NCBI RefSeq assembly: GCF_021155765.1
Contig: NC_060112.1
Coordinates: 18,910,001-18,974,000, forward strand
Source: Diprion similis
Taxonomy: Eukaryota > Arthropoda > Insecta > Hymenoptera > Diprionidae
DNA length: 64,000 bases
Reading direction: 5' to 3'
How positions within the stretch are numbered: position 1 is the stretch's first letter; each line of letters begins with the position of its first letter. Shown here piece after piece: positions 11,040 to 25,588 of the stretch. The notes below the pieces were generated by a model that saw only the letters and a list, made by a program, of their open reading frames with translations, did no database searches and was not told where the DNA came from. Both the position numbers and the translations under genes were made by a program.

Positions 11040-14000
11040 TCTCGCACACGCTCGCGAGCTTAAAAGGACTCCAGGCGAGTCGCTCTTCCGTCTGACGAAG
11101 TGCAGCTACGCGTTAATCGTCGTAGTGCGCATGTCTGAAGAGCCGGGGTCGGAATTCCCCTACGAAAAGCTCGCCAGACTGCTTGCGTTGTGGCGCAACT
11201 CGTGCCCCCTTCGCATCGCAAACATTCGTCAAGAGAAGCGCGGGCGTCGCGATGCGACGCTGCGTTGGATACGCAGAAAGAAAGAAGTGGAAGCGGCGGG
11301 ACCAGCTCTCGTCGAGACGAGACGAGGGAAAGAGGGAACGACGAACACGTCGTCACCTAGTCGCATATGTTCCACGTTAAACGCTGCACACCCTTATTGA
11401 GTGATAATGCCAGTGTGCGTTCGCTCTTTTAAGGGCTAAAGAAAATAGCTCGCTCTGTCATCTCACCCACGATAAGGTGTACAAGCGCGGCTTGCGAGCA
11501 ACACGTCGTCACAAACTTTGTGACCATGTGTTTACCAAGCGTGAGCTAGCTGGGGGACCAATCTTCTCTTCCTGTTTAAATTTACGCTCACGATCAACCG
11601 TGATGTGTGTATCGCGTTGACCAGTGCTTAACTTGCAAGAAGGATGCAAGGTTGTCAAAACTGGTGAAAAATTTAGGAAAATTGCTGCCAAAGTTCACCG
11701 ACACTACTCAAGATCAGCGTGCAATAGAGTTTTACGAAAGAGGCAGGTACAAAACTGCGTTACTTATAAACTCCGAAACTTTTACTACCACACAGTATTC
11801 ACTTTAGCTTGACTTGATTGTGAGTCAGCGTTAACCCGCAATTTCGGCGTCAACCTCAAAGCCCAGATCGCATCTCCCTAAATCTAAGTTGAACGGAAAT
11901 CAATAAGCGTACCTTGATTCGCTCGGTCTCGAGTTCTTATAGGTACTATAATGCGTCGTTAAGAAAGTTCGAAAGTACATTTAAAAGAATGGAAAACATT
12001 TCACGATCTTTTGTCAACGAGAGTGGGTACATACATGCTAATCGCAAAGTGATTTGCCCCTGCATCATAACCAACGGTTCAAAGAATGTATTGTGCAGAA
12101 GACGGTATTGATATGCGCCCTGCGTACAACGTTTAAAGATTGAGAGCCACTACAGCTGCAGGTAAAATGGCGCAGCAAGCGTTGAGTGAAAAATCCCAAG
12201 TACCCTTTTTACCTTCGATTAGCGGGAGCCCTGGTTAATTGGATACTCAACGCTCCTTTTTCACGGATATTTCGCTTCGGTCAAGAATCGTTAACTCTGA
12301 TCTCGTTCAAAATGCTCCGACCACCTCAACGCCGAGAGTATTTTCATCCCCTTTTACCCGGATATTGCTTCGATCGAAAGAGATCAAAAGACAAGGCGAG
12401 AATTTCCGGTATAAAAAATTTTCCTGACGACACCATAGACTCTACTGTCAACCACGAATACCTGAAGCTGAATGAAATTACAGCAGAGGAACTAATTAGC
12501 GCATGTTGCATTCACTGTTTAACCGATGTATACGCACTGCTCCTCCCTAAATGAACGAGCCTTTCACACTGCCGGTGGTTGACGAGTCTTCGAACAACGT
12601 CGGCTTCGGTGCTGTGACGAACGGTGTAGAGAAAACAGGCCAATGTACGCGAGAGTCACAGTGTGTATATCACCAGGATAATTATATTATTCCAGGTCTG
12701 GTATGGTCTCGGTGTGGGTAGGTACTGTATATTTATAGACGCTGCAGCGTTATTGCTTGTGGTGTGTAAGCCGGCTAAGGCAGTCACCGAATTGCCTGCG
12801 GTGCTGTCAACCAGGGCTCCAGGGTCTGTCGCCCCTAAATAGCGCCCCTCGACGCCCCCGAGACTGGAGACCAGGCCAACCTCGTCGATGCCGCTGCGTC
12901 TGATGGTGATAATAACGTACAGGGTACGTGCCGTTAGACGCAGGCCTACACGGGTAGTAACCTTTGTTCATCCGCGCTTTTTGCATCGGTAGAAAATAGT
13001 AATCTGAGATAAACTTGGGATTCGAGGTGGATGAGTTGCTGAAGAAGAAGCCCGGCGCACTTCGAGAGAGGATAGAATTTCTGTGGATTGGTTTATATCG
13101 ACCGATTTTCCCCCGAATTCTACTGTCACGTCGCAGCTGTGTGTATTTTGAAGCTACTATTATACTCAGACTGTACATATTTCCGTGAGATTTTCTCTCA
13201 GCTGCAAATTTACCTAGAAGAAAGAACTCGAATTTCGATCGTCAGCGTTGTACCTTTCAAGATTGAAGAAAATGAGGAAAACAATGCCTCGTGTATTCAG
13301 AAACTTAATTGCTCACTAAAGAAATGAATTACAATTGAATTTATATGGTTATAACTTTCAATTATGAAGCTAAATTGAATAGAATGAGTCACAGACGAAA
13401 GAAAGGCTCGCAAAAGAAACTCGAGAGTGCCGAGTCGGAGGTAAAGAAGAAGCAATTAAAATGTTCGAATCAAGGAGAGACGAAGGGTGGCGGCGCGAGT
13501 CTGTTCCGAAGCGTTTGCGACCCCCGAAAAGTGAAGAGTGGCAGGCACTGATATTGGTTAATTTGAGCGGAAATGACGGTTCGAATTTTCTTCACCCCCA
13601 ACCATTAACGCCCTCCGATCGTAGAAGCTATACCTACGACACGACGACTGTCGAATCAAATGACAGTTACACCGGGAAAAGCGACTTTAATGCCTCGTCG
13701 CCCTTTGAAATTACCCCTCTGGTGTGTCTTGGACCGTCATATCGTCCATCGAATTCTATTCGTTGTAATTCGTAAGTATATATACGGACAACCAAATTAC
13801 AGATCACACTCGTCCCTCGACCAACGCCCTCTTCGTTCGCTGTTCCTGCGGGGTCCACGGTTCTCGCATATAATATTCGACGCGCGTCGTCGTCACCGGC
13901 AAGGCCACCCTTCAGCCCTTCCCTTTACCGGATTATATCCAACATCCGTGACCCCATCGACTCCGATTAATTTCTCCCGGCCTCGCGCCTGGATGAAGAT

Positions 14001-16211
14001 TATAATCATGCTCGGTCCAAAGCCCAGGTAGATAAAAAAATTTCAAAAGAGAAAAAAAAAAAACGTGCGTTTTAAAACAAAACACACACACATCAAGTCT
14101 ATCTTCAGGGCTGATTTTCTATACATTCATCATGTCCAATTTATATCCAAATTTATGTGTGGCGTTTTTGAGTCAAGTTTTCAGTACAGATTGGTATGTA
14201 CTTTCAATTTTTTAGCAGTTTCGCCGACGTTGTACCCCGCAGGACCCTTTACATTTCTTGATTCTTGTGCATCACTGCATTTAACATTCCACCCTCGTGT
14301 GTATTTCCTACCTTTGATTGGTACGACGAACATACCTTCACCGTGATCCGGTACCGACACACATTCTGAGACCGGACACGATCGGATGACACCTGGTAAA
14401 CGAACCGAGCCACCGCCACGTGACATCTTCGGTGAGGCAGGCTCGAATTCTAATTCACAGGAAATGCGTCGATGTCGTTACATCGTATGCACTTCAAAGG
14501 CAATGCGACGCTACATGTGTTCAACGGATGGAGGAAGGAGAAGCCTGTTTTTTCTTATCTAGCTGTGTAGTTATACCTTTACGTATATACATACTTCTTT
14601 TTTGACATCGAACGGAATGTCCCGTCTTCGGAGGAGCTTATCAGATGGACGTGAAATTTCATAAATAATTAACACTAAATAAAGCTTGACAACGTTGACT
14701 AATCGATCGAAAGACGAAGAAAGGTACGCAACGGTTCAGCCCTAATGCCAAATGAGAAAACGGGTAACTTTTTGAGCGTAAAAAAATCTCTCGTTTATAT
14801 ATTTCACCTGCATCCTTTTTCAACAATATTATGGATATTAATTTCGTCCGATGCAAGAGTTGCTATATATAGAAACAACGCCTACATCCCCTTCAGAAAA
14901 AACGAGGTCACAACTTGCAATTGGAAGGAGAAGAAGAAAAAAATTATTTCAGAGAACAGCACGGCGAGTTTAGACACGGAGCTTGAAAGCTCCGGGAGAT
15001 GTCAGACAGCTTCCGTTCCCGAAGCCATGGTTCATCGAAAATTTTAGGGCGTAGGGCGTAAGACGCGTGCGGCTGAGTAAAACGCGTTCGTAAAAGTGGT
15101 CGAAGTAATAATTCAAAAAAAGAATACATAATCCAGGGATCCCGCGCAACTAGAAGGTGGATAAAATTCCTCTCGCTTTGCGGTGGCGGTGGTGTTGAAA
15201 TGTTCGGCGATAACAAACACCGTAGATACATAGAATAATATACAGAGCCAAGGGGTTCAGGCTCGCCGGACGACGGCGAAGGTTCAGTTTAGATATATTT
15301 CTAGGATTTATGACTACTGCACGGAGCTGGAAAGCATGGCAGAGAGAGGAAAAGTCGGAATAACAACAACACGAGAAGAAGGAGTAGCTGGGACCGTTTG
15401 GCGAGGAGCGGAGAACGGGAAGAAGACGCGTGGCTGTAAAATAAAACATACGTAAGCGCGTTGCGGGAGCGGAAGAGGACGTTCCTTATTTTTCATTCAT
15501 TTCCTCTCCTTTTTTTCGCCTTTCAGCTTTATTCTCACTTTCGCACCCCGAGCTCACCGCCAAATAAACAAGTTTGGCAACCACGTCAACGAGGCCGAAA
15601 GTTTCGCCATCTCTCCGTGACTAGAGGGAAAAAGAAATAAAACCTATTAGGGTGACACCTAAGCGATAATAATAAGGTTCCGGCGAAGGACCAATTCTAT
15701 TTGGTGTCGTAATATATGGAAGATCAATAAACGGTTCTTCCTGCACAATGATCGCCGTACGCCTACGTCGTCCAACCCAAAATGAACCCAGTACATCTAC
15801 AGTATATAACCTGTCCTTTCCGCCCCGTTAAATTTTCCCTTCAGTCAAATTGAGTTCACTCTCTGGTGCTTCTTTTCTGCCCTCCTTTTTCTATCTCTTG
15901 ATACGAAAATTGAGTGGGTACTCCGTGTATAATTGATTTACCTGACTACTCTGCCTTGGGAGTTCGTTGACAAATTCAAATGTAGACATACTTAATAATT
16001 GCGGTAATTTGTCAACGCATGTTTGAATACTTCGGAATCAGAATTTGAACATGCGATAAGTAGGTTTATTCTAATTTAGTATACAACGTTGAGGAATAAT
16101 CAGGAGTAGAATTTTTGGTTAGTTGAAATTATGAAAATTTTGTTATTGCGTGTTCCTTTTTTTTTTTCTGGACGATGAGTAAGATTTAATGTGTATTATT
16201 GAAAATTTCAG
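11040..16211. other. Gene-poor stretch
   Basis: Several 60-140 codon frames overlap on both strands without domains. One (13461-13775) runs into a TTC|GTAAGTAT donor-like site near 13770 and carries several NxS/T sites, but no start or acceptor is convincing. No RNA gene is seen. Confidence 0.45.
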
Positions 16212-16421
16212 GAAACTGAACCGGAAAAACGTGTGCAAAATTCGAATCAATTTATGAATTTCACCCCTGAAAAATGTCGTGTCTACAACACAAATTATTT
16301 CCAACAATTCAGGCACGCGGGGGTTAATCGAATTCTAAGTTACCGAATTACCGGGTCCGTAACAGAGACATGCAATTATTTCCGGGCTGAGAACGGCTTT
16401 AGAATTCAGGTCCAAGCCTAG
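16212..16421 (+). CDS. Candidate exon with good acceptor (unrecognised)
   Basis: GAAAATTTCAG ends at 16211, and the phase-0 frame is open for 69 codons to TAG at 16419-16421. A CAG|GTCCAA string near the end could be a donor. The translation (ETEPEKRVQNSNQFMNFTPE, then a Tyr/Asn-rich part with two Cys) reads like a soluble protein. No AATAAA follows closely and no partner exon is evident. The family is not recognised. Confidence 0.17.
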   Translation, partial: ETEPEKRVQNSNQFMNFTPEKCRVYNTNYFQQFRHAGVNRILSYRITGSVTETCNYFRAENGFRIQVQA

Positions 16422-19400
16422 CCAATAACAACCCTTCGATAATTATTTTAATTTTCGAGACCCACTACACTGCCAGGCGGGTTATAGCGGTGTTCACAAA
16501 ACGTATGCAAAGTGACGCCAATCAATGTGCAAATTAATATTATTTCTCGTCAAATCCTGATAATTCGCATTAGCGATATACGCCTGCAACCCCCGCGAGG
16601 GAGAGATTCGACGTGCTCCGCCTCGGCGTCCAATCAGTTCCAATTAAATTCGAAATCGTGTAATTGTTATATCGTTACAATTCCCGTGCGCTCTCCCCCT
16701 CTCCTACTCCCTATTTTTCTCGCATATCCCACGTTTCGCAATATTCGAACAGAATAAGCCCTCGACTTTTTTGCGGCCATGTTCAAACTCTCATCTCGCA
16801 ATTATCGTCACTACCGAAGCAAGCAGCTGAAACGTACCTGAGTGCTCAGATTTCCAATTTAGCAGATAGTATAGTACAAGATCGAATAAGTTCAAGTTTT
16901 TAACGTTTGTGTAACGTTTTGTTTTCAGGAAAAAAATTGATATTCCGTAACCTTAGGATTGTCTGAAATTTAGTTAAATATATACCGAATCAAAAAAATA
17001 CTCATACTTTGCAATCTCAACTACTTTCAAATTATTCTTCATTTTCAAAAAAAGTCATTTGGCTCCGATATTTCGGTATAACAACTTCAACCTCATCTTC
17101 TACCTAAATAATATAGAAATTTTTTCATGAAATCACTTTATTTTCGAAAAACTGATAATCCCAATTCTAAAATACGATTCTTTCAATACTAGCACCACTT
17201 TTTTTGCGATTCATCTCGCACTCGTTCACGAATATATTGCTACTGTTCAGTAGAAATAAGTACTTTGGTTTTGTTTCTTGTTCCATCGCGGAGAACACGC
17301 TGATTCTTCACATGAGGTGAACGAGGTTGTTTCGTGCCGGTGGCCATTGAATCAGGCAAGCAGATGGAGGGACAGATCGCAGGGACGAGAAAGGGAGCTT
17401 GTACAATTTAGGATAAATAATAGGCAAGCGGAAAGAAGGAGCAGTAGCATAGAGTTTCCTCCTGGGATCCTCGGGACGTCTCTCTATTTAATGGAAACGT
17501 TGTGACAGATGTCGCTCGGTTATACAAGTATATATTATAAGAAAAGAGCCGAAGCGTCGGAAGTTGAAAATTGAATGATTCTTGTCGCGCGACGCGGCAA
17601 CGCGAGAGTAGCGGGAGGAGGAAACGCGGAACATCGAGCGTTACGGGAAGTCAGAATGTCGGAGAAGGAGGTTGAAAGGATAGAAAATATTCTTTGGCTC
17701 GTTTGAATGGAGCGTTTTGCAGGACCGGTGCATACAAAACGCCGCCGTCATTTCCATGCGAAAACGCGGGCCTGCAAAAAGCAACCAACCAGACTGACAA
17801 GAGAGAGGAGAGAAGAGAGGAGAAGCGAGATGAAGAAAGCTTCGGGGTATCCTTAAAGAGGATGGCCGAAGACGATGAAAGATGCTCGTGAATCTGGACC
17901 ATTCCCGGCTCTCCAGCTTCCTTCCATCCGAGCCGAAATTTTTCTCCACTTTGCGACAAGAGGACCTGCAGCAGCTATTCCTCGACTAATGGATATCGCA
18001 TCCGCGTTGATCCAAACTGCGGAGGGCGGATTTCGCGACGGGGACAAGAAGAGAGAAAGATGGCTCGTCGACGTCCCAGCTCTCGTCGCCGGGTAATTTT
18101 CCTCTCCTCCACGCGGCCCTGGTTTATTTCCCATTTCATCCTGCTTATAACTTTGATTGTGTATTCCAAAGTCGGGTTGGGGAAAAGTGAAGGAAAAAAA
18201 GTGAACGAGGGAAAACTTGGAGAGGCGAAAAGAAAGAAGAAAAGAACGAACGCGTCGCAATTTTCGTCCGATTTACAGACACGTGCAACTCCTCCTCCGA
18301 GACAGAGAAAGAGAGAGAGACGGAAGGGGAGTGAAATTCTCTCCGGCGTTGAGGAGAGAGGCAGACGCTTACGCTTATATAGTTCACCTGGACTTTTCTT
18401 ATTTCCGTAAGCAACACGACAATGCTTTTAATTTCGTTTTGTTGTTCCCAGGGAGCAGGCTTGTGTTCGGGGGCGGAGCTGCCGAGGACGTCGACGACGA
18501 CAAGGCGAAGAACTTCTTTGTGTTTTCCAGGATCTCCGCAACTTTCCCCTCGGTAAAATAGGCTCTCCTCACCCCCTGCGCAATAATCGAGCGTCGCACA
18601 ATGACCGCAGCCAGCACTGCTGCAGATTCGCAGAGTCGTGTGCCGGCGTTATTCTTCTTCTTTTTCTCATCTCTTAATTGAACTGACTTCTTTTTTCCAG
18701 AAATACGTCAGCTGAGAGGCAGTCGGGATTTATACTTTTCACCCAAACCACGAAACTCGACGGTATCCTCCGCGTGACAGCGAGCGACATTTTTTACGCA
18801 TAAACCTGGCGTCTGAAAACTCTCACAGAGATTTGAGATTCGGAATTTCAGCTCACTGTTCGTTCCAGATTTTACCGAAACCAAGAATTTCTGTGAGGTA
18901 GGATACGAATAAGAGAACAGAGAGGAGAGAAGAAGAAAGAGAAAGACACGGAACGACAAAAGTACCAGCAACTTGCTACTGTGGAAATCTGATCCTCCAG
19001 TCGGGAAGAATCAAAATTAATATTGCTACGTCCAAATCCAATCGCTCATCAATATTCAACATAACGGCCGAATTTTTCGTTGCAATCGTCACGCCGGAGG
19101 CTGCGCGTTTTTGCCCACACCATCGAACTTGGGAAGATTAGCTGTCTTTCACCAACCATGGCTTGCTGGACCACTAGATGATAATCCAACGAAGAAGCTC
19201 GAATACTCTTTCTCTCTCTCTCAAAGAAACATAATCTCAATTATCTTCGGGTTAACCGGAGGTGAGTTGACGCTTTGTAACTATCCTCGTCGACCAACGT
19301 ACTCGATTGTTAAAAATCATAAACAAACAATTTGACAACTTGCAAAACTTGAAAAGTATCAAGAAATTCTAACAAATTTTTCATGAATACGACTACGAGC

Positions 19401-21790
19401 GATACAAATCGGAACCAAAAACAGTCGGACAAACGAATCAACACCTGAAATCCTCGACACGATTAGAACCTAGGTATAAAAAAGCTAATTCTGATACCTT
19501 CGTCAGTAGCATCAGTAGCTCGGATCTGAAGCTACGTGACCAGAGTTTGAATTTTTAAACATTGGAATTGAATCACCCTCGTCTTCACCGGCAGTTGTTT
19601 CTGTTATCGGAAGCGAGGATATAAAGTACGGATTTGAGATCAAGAAAAATATCGAACGTCGGTTCACACGCCTTGATTAATTGCAAACTTAGACTTAACA
19701 TCCCGCGAACACATCGAGATTCTTCTCGGAAGAAAGAATCGCGCTCGCGTGTCAGAGAGGACCGAGAAAACGCGATAAAAGATCCAGTCAAAGGGGTGAG
19801 AACGAACGTGTAATAAAAGGTTTCCTCCTTCTGGTGTTGCCGGAGGTGAAGGGGGCAATTGTGTACACAAGGCTTTTAGTGCATCACCTACAATCGTATA
19901 CGCAATATGGGCGAACAGACGGATATCACGGTCAAAGCGCGCCGCTGGAAGACCTTCTTTGAGATCCTCTGGATGAGCCTTCCGGATCCTCCGGCTCCCC
20001 TCCGTCTCGAAATATAACTAATTTCAGTCCGGGATGTAAGAACTTACCACTTGCTCGACGAAGATTCCTTTCAAGTTTGCCGCCCGTTTTACGATATCAC
20101 GTTTGTCTGCAGTCCGGTAATGGGTCGCGTCTTCGCCTAGAGAAGACTCCCCTCTTCCCGAGCCTTCCTCGGCACGCACAATTACCGAAAACCACGTCAC
20201 AACACCGAAGAGACTCGTCACTCAACTTAGATTTCTTCGATAAACCGTTTCGAACTTACGAAAAATCGGCGCGCACTCTAAAGATCGGCTCTGCAGCGAA
20301 CCCGATGCGGAAGTTTCAATGAACGACGGTGATGAGCCTCGACTACGCAACCGACGAATCGGAGCAATCACAATAATCCAAAAACGTCACTAATCGTATC
20401 GCCACTCGTAGTTGTGATCCCCGCTGCAACCAATTAAGGGTGAGAATCGAACCGAGCACCGAGTCACTATTCGCCCGGATTCTCGGTTTATATTGTTTAC
20501 TTTTTTTCCCCTTTTTTTGGGGTGGATGAATTTGTCCCGTTCGATAACGATCCTTGGTCCGGTGAATATATATCGCACTGACAACTCTGTTCACAACAAT
20601 TAAATTTCATATGTATATTCGACTGACGTACGGCGAATGACGGTCCCGTCGTGCGGCTAAAAGCTTGGAAGCGATCGCGAGAAGCCTACACCGCTCGCAA
20701 CGGCTCTCGCCACTCTACTGAATACCGCGTTGCAAGCTGGGGCCGGGGCTCGACTGGTTGTGCTCGAGGTCCTCCCCTCCACTCGCCGTTTCGCCTCGAC
20801 TCGGACTCCCTCTTTCGGACCTTTTCGACAAAACCACCCCTGCCGGGTCACCCTCTTGGTCGACCCTCGCCGCACCCTTCGCCCCTTATCCAGCCCTCCG
20901 ACGCTGGTGCACGGGACCAGGTATGTGGGCACTCTCTTATTTCGGTGTTGGTATGCTACTGCACTTTATTTGAGAGAACGACAGACCCAACCTATCGCAG
21001 AAATCGACCCCCTCCCCTCCCATCAGCCAGTCGCTATTTTTGCCGATCGTTTGTGGTTCATGCTGCAGGCGGATTGTGAACCTCGGGCTATATTTTAGTC
21101 CCGATAGGACCTCGGTTAAATGAACTGGCTTTATATGCGCTGTTGAACACGTTTATGAGGTGTGATTCCAGCTATACTTACTGCGGTGGGTCGGTAGGTA
21201 TAGGAGTTCGTGCAGAATTTCGAGTCAGTCGTTTGAAAATTTTTAAAACTGTCGGCAGGATGGAGTTTTGAAGTTGCGATATCTGTTCGTGATATGTTTT
21301 TCGTTGTGAATCAAGGTGTTACGTATATCCGCTCGAAATTTGCGTCGTAATTGCTGCAGGTATACCGTCATTCGTGCAATTTCGTTTTATGACTTCTCAT
21401 TGTATTCACACAAACTCTTGACACTCAGGGATAAAGAAAAATCTGCTGAAGTGCATGATTAGTTCACGATGATGGTATTTGTTAAATTCTGTCAAAGGCA
21501 CCAAAAACCGGGTCAAGTCCCTTTTGGCACAATACCGCGAGCGTTCGCCTACGTGAATTGCGCATAAAGCTGGAAGGCGGGATGCCGTGCACGTCCGCGT
21601 GTTTCTACCAGCGGATTTTAATATATTTGTGTATCGATATGCGCGGCGTGTGCGGTTTCACTGCACACATGCATCGCCGCACGGTTCAACGGTGTTCAGG
21701 TATCACGAATTTTCCTCTCATGCTCCAGGGCGCGATGACTCGGTCAATATCGCTAGGAATTTCTGGAGGAATTCGGATCGAAGCGAGCGG
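16422..21790. other. Gene-poor stretch
   Basis: AT-rich around 16900-17250, then purine-rich GA stretches (17800-17830, 18296-18321) and a GC-rich block at 20640-21000. A minus-strand GTG|GTAAGT donor near 20047 and a plus-strand GAG|GTGAGT donor near 19261 are good matches, but neither follows an ATG-started frame. No gene is supported. Confidence 0.45.
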
Positions 21791-21887
21791 GCGTGCAGCG
21801 TGCAGCGTGCGAGTCGTATACGTCGTACACGTCACTCGGACTGCGGTTTCGAGGATCGTGGATCGTGGATCGTGGATCGCGGATCGC
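21791..21887 (+). repeat. Two heptamer tandem arrays
   Basis: GCGTGCA is repeated nearly three times at 21791-21810. GGATCGT/GGATCGC is repeated five times at 21853-21887. Both have a 7-bp period and lie within 100 bp of each other. Confidence 0.8.
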
Positions 21888-21960
21888 CCGGCGCCTGGTC
21901 TTGACCCAAATTAAGAAGTTACGTATATCGCTCGATCCGGCTCGTCGAATTGTTCAATTA

Positions 21961-22032
21961 ATGCTCACGCCTATGGTTGCCAAAGCTCCAGCCTCCGAGG
22001 ACGTCGTCGTTACTGCTAGCGAATATCGACAT
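21961..22032 (+). CDS. Candidate short first exon with GTAAGTAT donor
   Basis: ATG at 21961 opens 24 codons (MLTPMVAKAPASEDVVVTAS...) ending at CAT|GTAAGTAT in phase 0. The donor is excellent. The coding evidence is only the short open frame. It lies just downstream of a GGATCG heptamer array. Confidence 0.14.
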
Positions 22033-23931
22033 GTAAGTATATACGCGTGCGTTAACACATGCGTGTTAAGCCTGTTACAGGATCAACTCTCACGACCGTG
22101 ACCGGAAATACCCGCGGAAATGATCCAACCTACTTTAGTATGTGTAATACGGGGTACCTACGGAAAACTGGATTCAGGGAATTTTTCGCCCAAGTAACTT
22201 TATACTTCATGCCCTGTTTATAAGGGTTTGAATAACGAATGCCTCTGGGGTTCGCTTACATCTTGTTACGGTGTAAGCCCAGAAATAAATTCATTCTTGA
22301 CGTAACCGGTATGAGTAACGAACACGTCATACGTTAATTCTCTCGGCTATTTGAATGGATATTGAACCTAACTTGGCAATCGGTTTGAGTTGTTAATAGA
22401 ATTATTTGTCACCGTAGAGCAGATGATGGGAAACAGTAGTCGTGTTTCCAACAGTATAATGATTCCAACCAATTTCGCGGCTATAATTCTCCAGATTTAC
22501 CTATGTTAATTCACTTCGAATCCGATATATGCACTATTACTGGCGAAGTGACGTAGAACCTCAATATCGTATTCGGAGATTGCCAAAAATATACTCATAT
22601 TTAGATCGTTCGCTAAATCACTTAAATTTCTATCCTTACACTTTTTAAGGCAAATTGAGATCTTCGCCTAACTTGAAGAAATTAAGAAGATGATTTTTTT
22701 TTTAATGCTTTCGGAGTAGCGTGCTGATGAGCCTTTATTCGGAAAGGTACATAAAAATTAAGCCTCATGAAAAAAGTTTTTAGATGCTGAAAACAGCCAA
22801 ATAACAGCTCGATTGAATTGAAAATTACATATATATATTCGTTCATCCAAAATTATTCGATAGATTCTTTTATTCACAACAAAATATTGTATTCCCTCGA
22901 AAGAACTTCTGCACTGCGCATCCATCATAAATTGATTTTGTTCAAAAAGTAGAAAGCTTTCTCTAAGTTTAAAGTAAATTAGACCTAGACGCACGAAATG
23001 TGCAAAGTCGACTAGCTGGGTATGGGGCAAACTGAAATGATTAAGAATGAAAAATTTCACCTCGAGTAGTATGCACGTATATAGGTATACAAGACAGCGA
23101 GTAGAAAAATTACTGTAAACAATGAAAACGTAAAAGTCGAAGTAACAAGTAACGGAGAACTTGATTACGACTATTCTACATCAGCGAAGGTTCGACCTAA
23201 TTGCACTGTTCACGAGTGAACGATCGTGCAAAGGAATTCTAATGGTTCAAAGTAAAAAAAGATTTCCCACCTGTACAAATGATGTTTAAACAATATTCGT
23301 ATCAAACCAACTGAACCATTCCAGCGGCAAACAGTAAAAGCTACAATTAGACGAAAGAAAGAAAAACTGTCCACCCAAAAATTTCCCCGAAATATATTCA
23401 GCTGTGTGACGTTAACAATGTCAGATTCTTGCTGTAGTTAGGTGTGAAAACCTTGTTCAAATGCTAAATCGTTATTTTCACAATTCATCAGTGAATCGTG
23501 TCATGTTCCATGATAATAACGCGTTATATGTTAGGTACAGGCCTGCAAGAAAATGTTATCAAAGATATAAATTGAACGTATTACTATTACAACATATATG
23601 TTATCCGCAAATAGCGATAGAAAAACCTGTTCCATGAATATCGCCGGTCGAATCATGACGGGGAATTGATGTCAACAAAGAATTCCGTCTCCTCGGTAAT
23701 ACTTTCAAACCTTTTCAACGACGGCTAGTGTCTAGTATATTTTTCACCGTCGTCGTTCAGACCAGACTCTCCCGGTTATCACGTACCGCATGTAAATATA
23801 CGTCTATAAGAAAGAGCAACGGCGTTGTACATATTTCCCGACCTACGCGGCTCAGGGTGAATAATAGAAACAACAAGAATATACCTAGGGTGGAAACCGA
23901 AGCGATAAAGTGACGGATGTCCTGATCCAAT

Positions 23932-23959
23932 GGGAGGGGGGGGGGGGAGGGGGAGGGGG
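23932..23959 (+). repeat. G-rich tract with a 12-G run
   Basis: Runs of 3, 12, 5 and 5 G separated by single A. It fits a G-quadruplex-forming sequence with one-base loops. Confidence 0.85.
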
Positions 23960-25560
23960 CGCAACAGGAGCCAAGTACTTTCTTGAAAATGTTACACATC
24001 TAATGTTAAACTGGACAGTTATATTGCAGCGATATTGGCCTCGTTGAAAATCGATGTACCCTTTCGTTACTCGCGTGGTGTTAAGACCGGAAATTCTTTT
24101 TGGAAAATGCTGAGGTCTGCTGCAGGGCAGGAAAGGTTGGTCGGCTCATATTCCCCGGCTTACCTAGACGGTGCGGTCATTGCGGTACGCCTGTGCAATT
24201 AAAACATAAAAGGATTAGCGCGGGTAGAAAAGTGAATATCACAAGAGGAAGAGAAAGGATTGAAAGAAGACGAAAAAAAAAGGAAACCGGCTAATAAACT
24301 GGTAAAGTTATAACCGCTTCTACCTCGCCGTTGTAAATAATAATAACGAACGAAGAAGACGTGCAGTGTGGGTATAAAAAAGGGGTTGCAAACGCGGAAA
24401 ATAAACTCTGCAGGAATACCATATGGCAGCGGGGGCTTGATGCCCGGTACCCGTGGAGCGATATTAGTGAATGAGGAGACCCGGACAATAAAATGTTTCG
24501 CATTCTGCGTGAGGTATAAACTGCAGGACGGTAATAACGATCGGCGACCGTAAAAATCGGCTGCCTATTCCCCGGTGGGATAACCATTCGGAAAAAATTC
24601 TATTGTTATTGATGTATGCCGAGGATGTGAACAATAATACGGTCGAACACCCCGTGGAACATTTTTGTTCCTAGGTATACATAATACACTTTTGTGCAAA
24701 GGATATTCTGTGTCGTAGAAATAATGCGCGTGACTATCAGCCTTCATTACCGCAATATTTAGGTATAACGTGCAACGTCGAGCTTGAGCCGCGTACTAAT
24801 GAGGTCAGTAACGGGTTAATCGTACATAACGTTCATAGGCCAATTCACTTAAACTCGTAATTATTGTACATGCAGCTAGATATGAGTGTTGTATTCTATA
24901 TCTATGATGCGATCGATCGACGTCGTGGTCGCTAATTGCATGCGCGGATGGAATGCGACGGTTCTTATAATTACGGTAATGTGTTGGTATTACCAGGTGA
25001 AAGATCATGCACTTTCGATAACAATTATTATATATTATGTATACGGCTAAGGATATTAACTTTTAATGCACCGCAGTTTGCCTGTATTCCTAATATGTGA
25101 CGCGACGTAACGATCGAGTAGGGCAAACAGACTTATCACTCTTCCTATTAGCCATGGTATACCTACCACTTAATAAATCGTCCATCGACTGATTTCGGTG
25201 TATATCCAACCAGCATAGACGCGGAAGCACGAACGGTTTCCGTGTACAGAAATACGGGAGCGAACCCCGATCATCGCGTGTGACCCGAACCAACCGAACG
25301 TCGTGTAATAACTTTACGTCACTGCGGACGAATTGGGTCATCGATAACTAACGATGCTGAAGGAAAATTATCGTGAAAAAAGTGGGTAAAACTAAAAACT
25401 TAACGCGCAGGTTAAATAGCGGAATCCGCGCCTTTTGGAAGAGGGAAAATGCAAATATTATTCGTATAAAGCAAAACAGCGGTGGTAAAAGATGAAAAGA
25501 AGAGCTTCATCGGCGAAAAACCTCCCCATCACCACCCTCGACCCCTCTCCGTCCGGCCAA

Positions 25561-25588
25561 CGCAAAGCAAAGCAAAGCAACGCAACGC
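25561..25588 (+). repeat. GCAAA pentamer repeat
   Basis: Three to four GCAAA units merging into GCAAC units. Confidence 0.7.

Noticed and set aside
14551..14570. TTATCTAGCTGT string resembling part of miR-9
   Set aside because: The miR-9 seed (CTTTGGT) is absent and no complementary arm forms a hairpin downstream.
20024..20221. Minus-strand frame with a signal-like start, dibasic sites and a GTAAGT donor, resembling a neuropeptide precursor exon
   Set aside because: The frame starts with GTG immediately after an in-frame TGA, contains no ATG, and no convincing acceptor feeds it. The donor alone is not enough.
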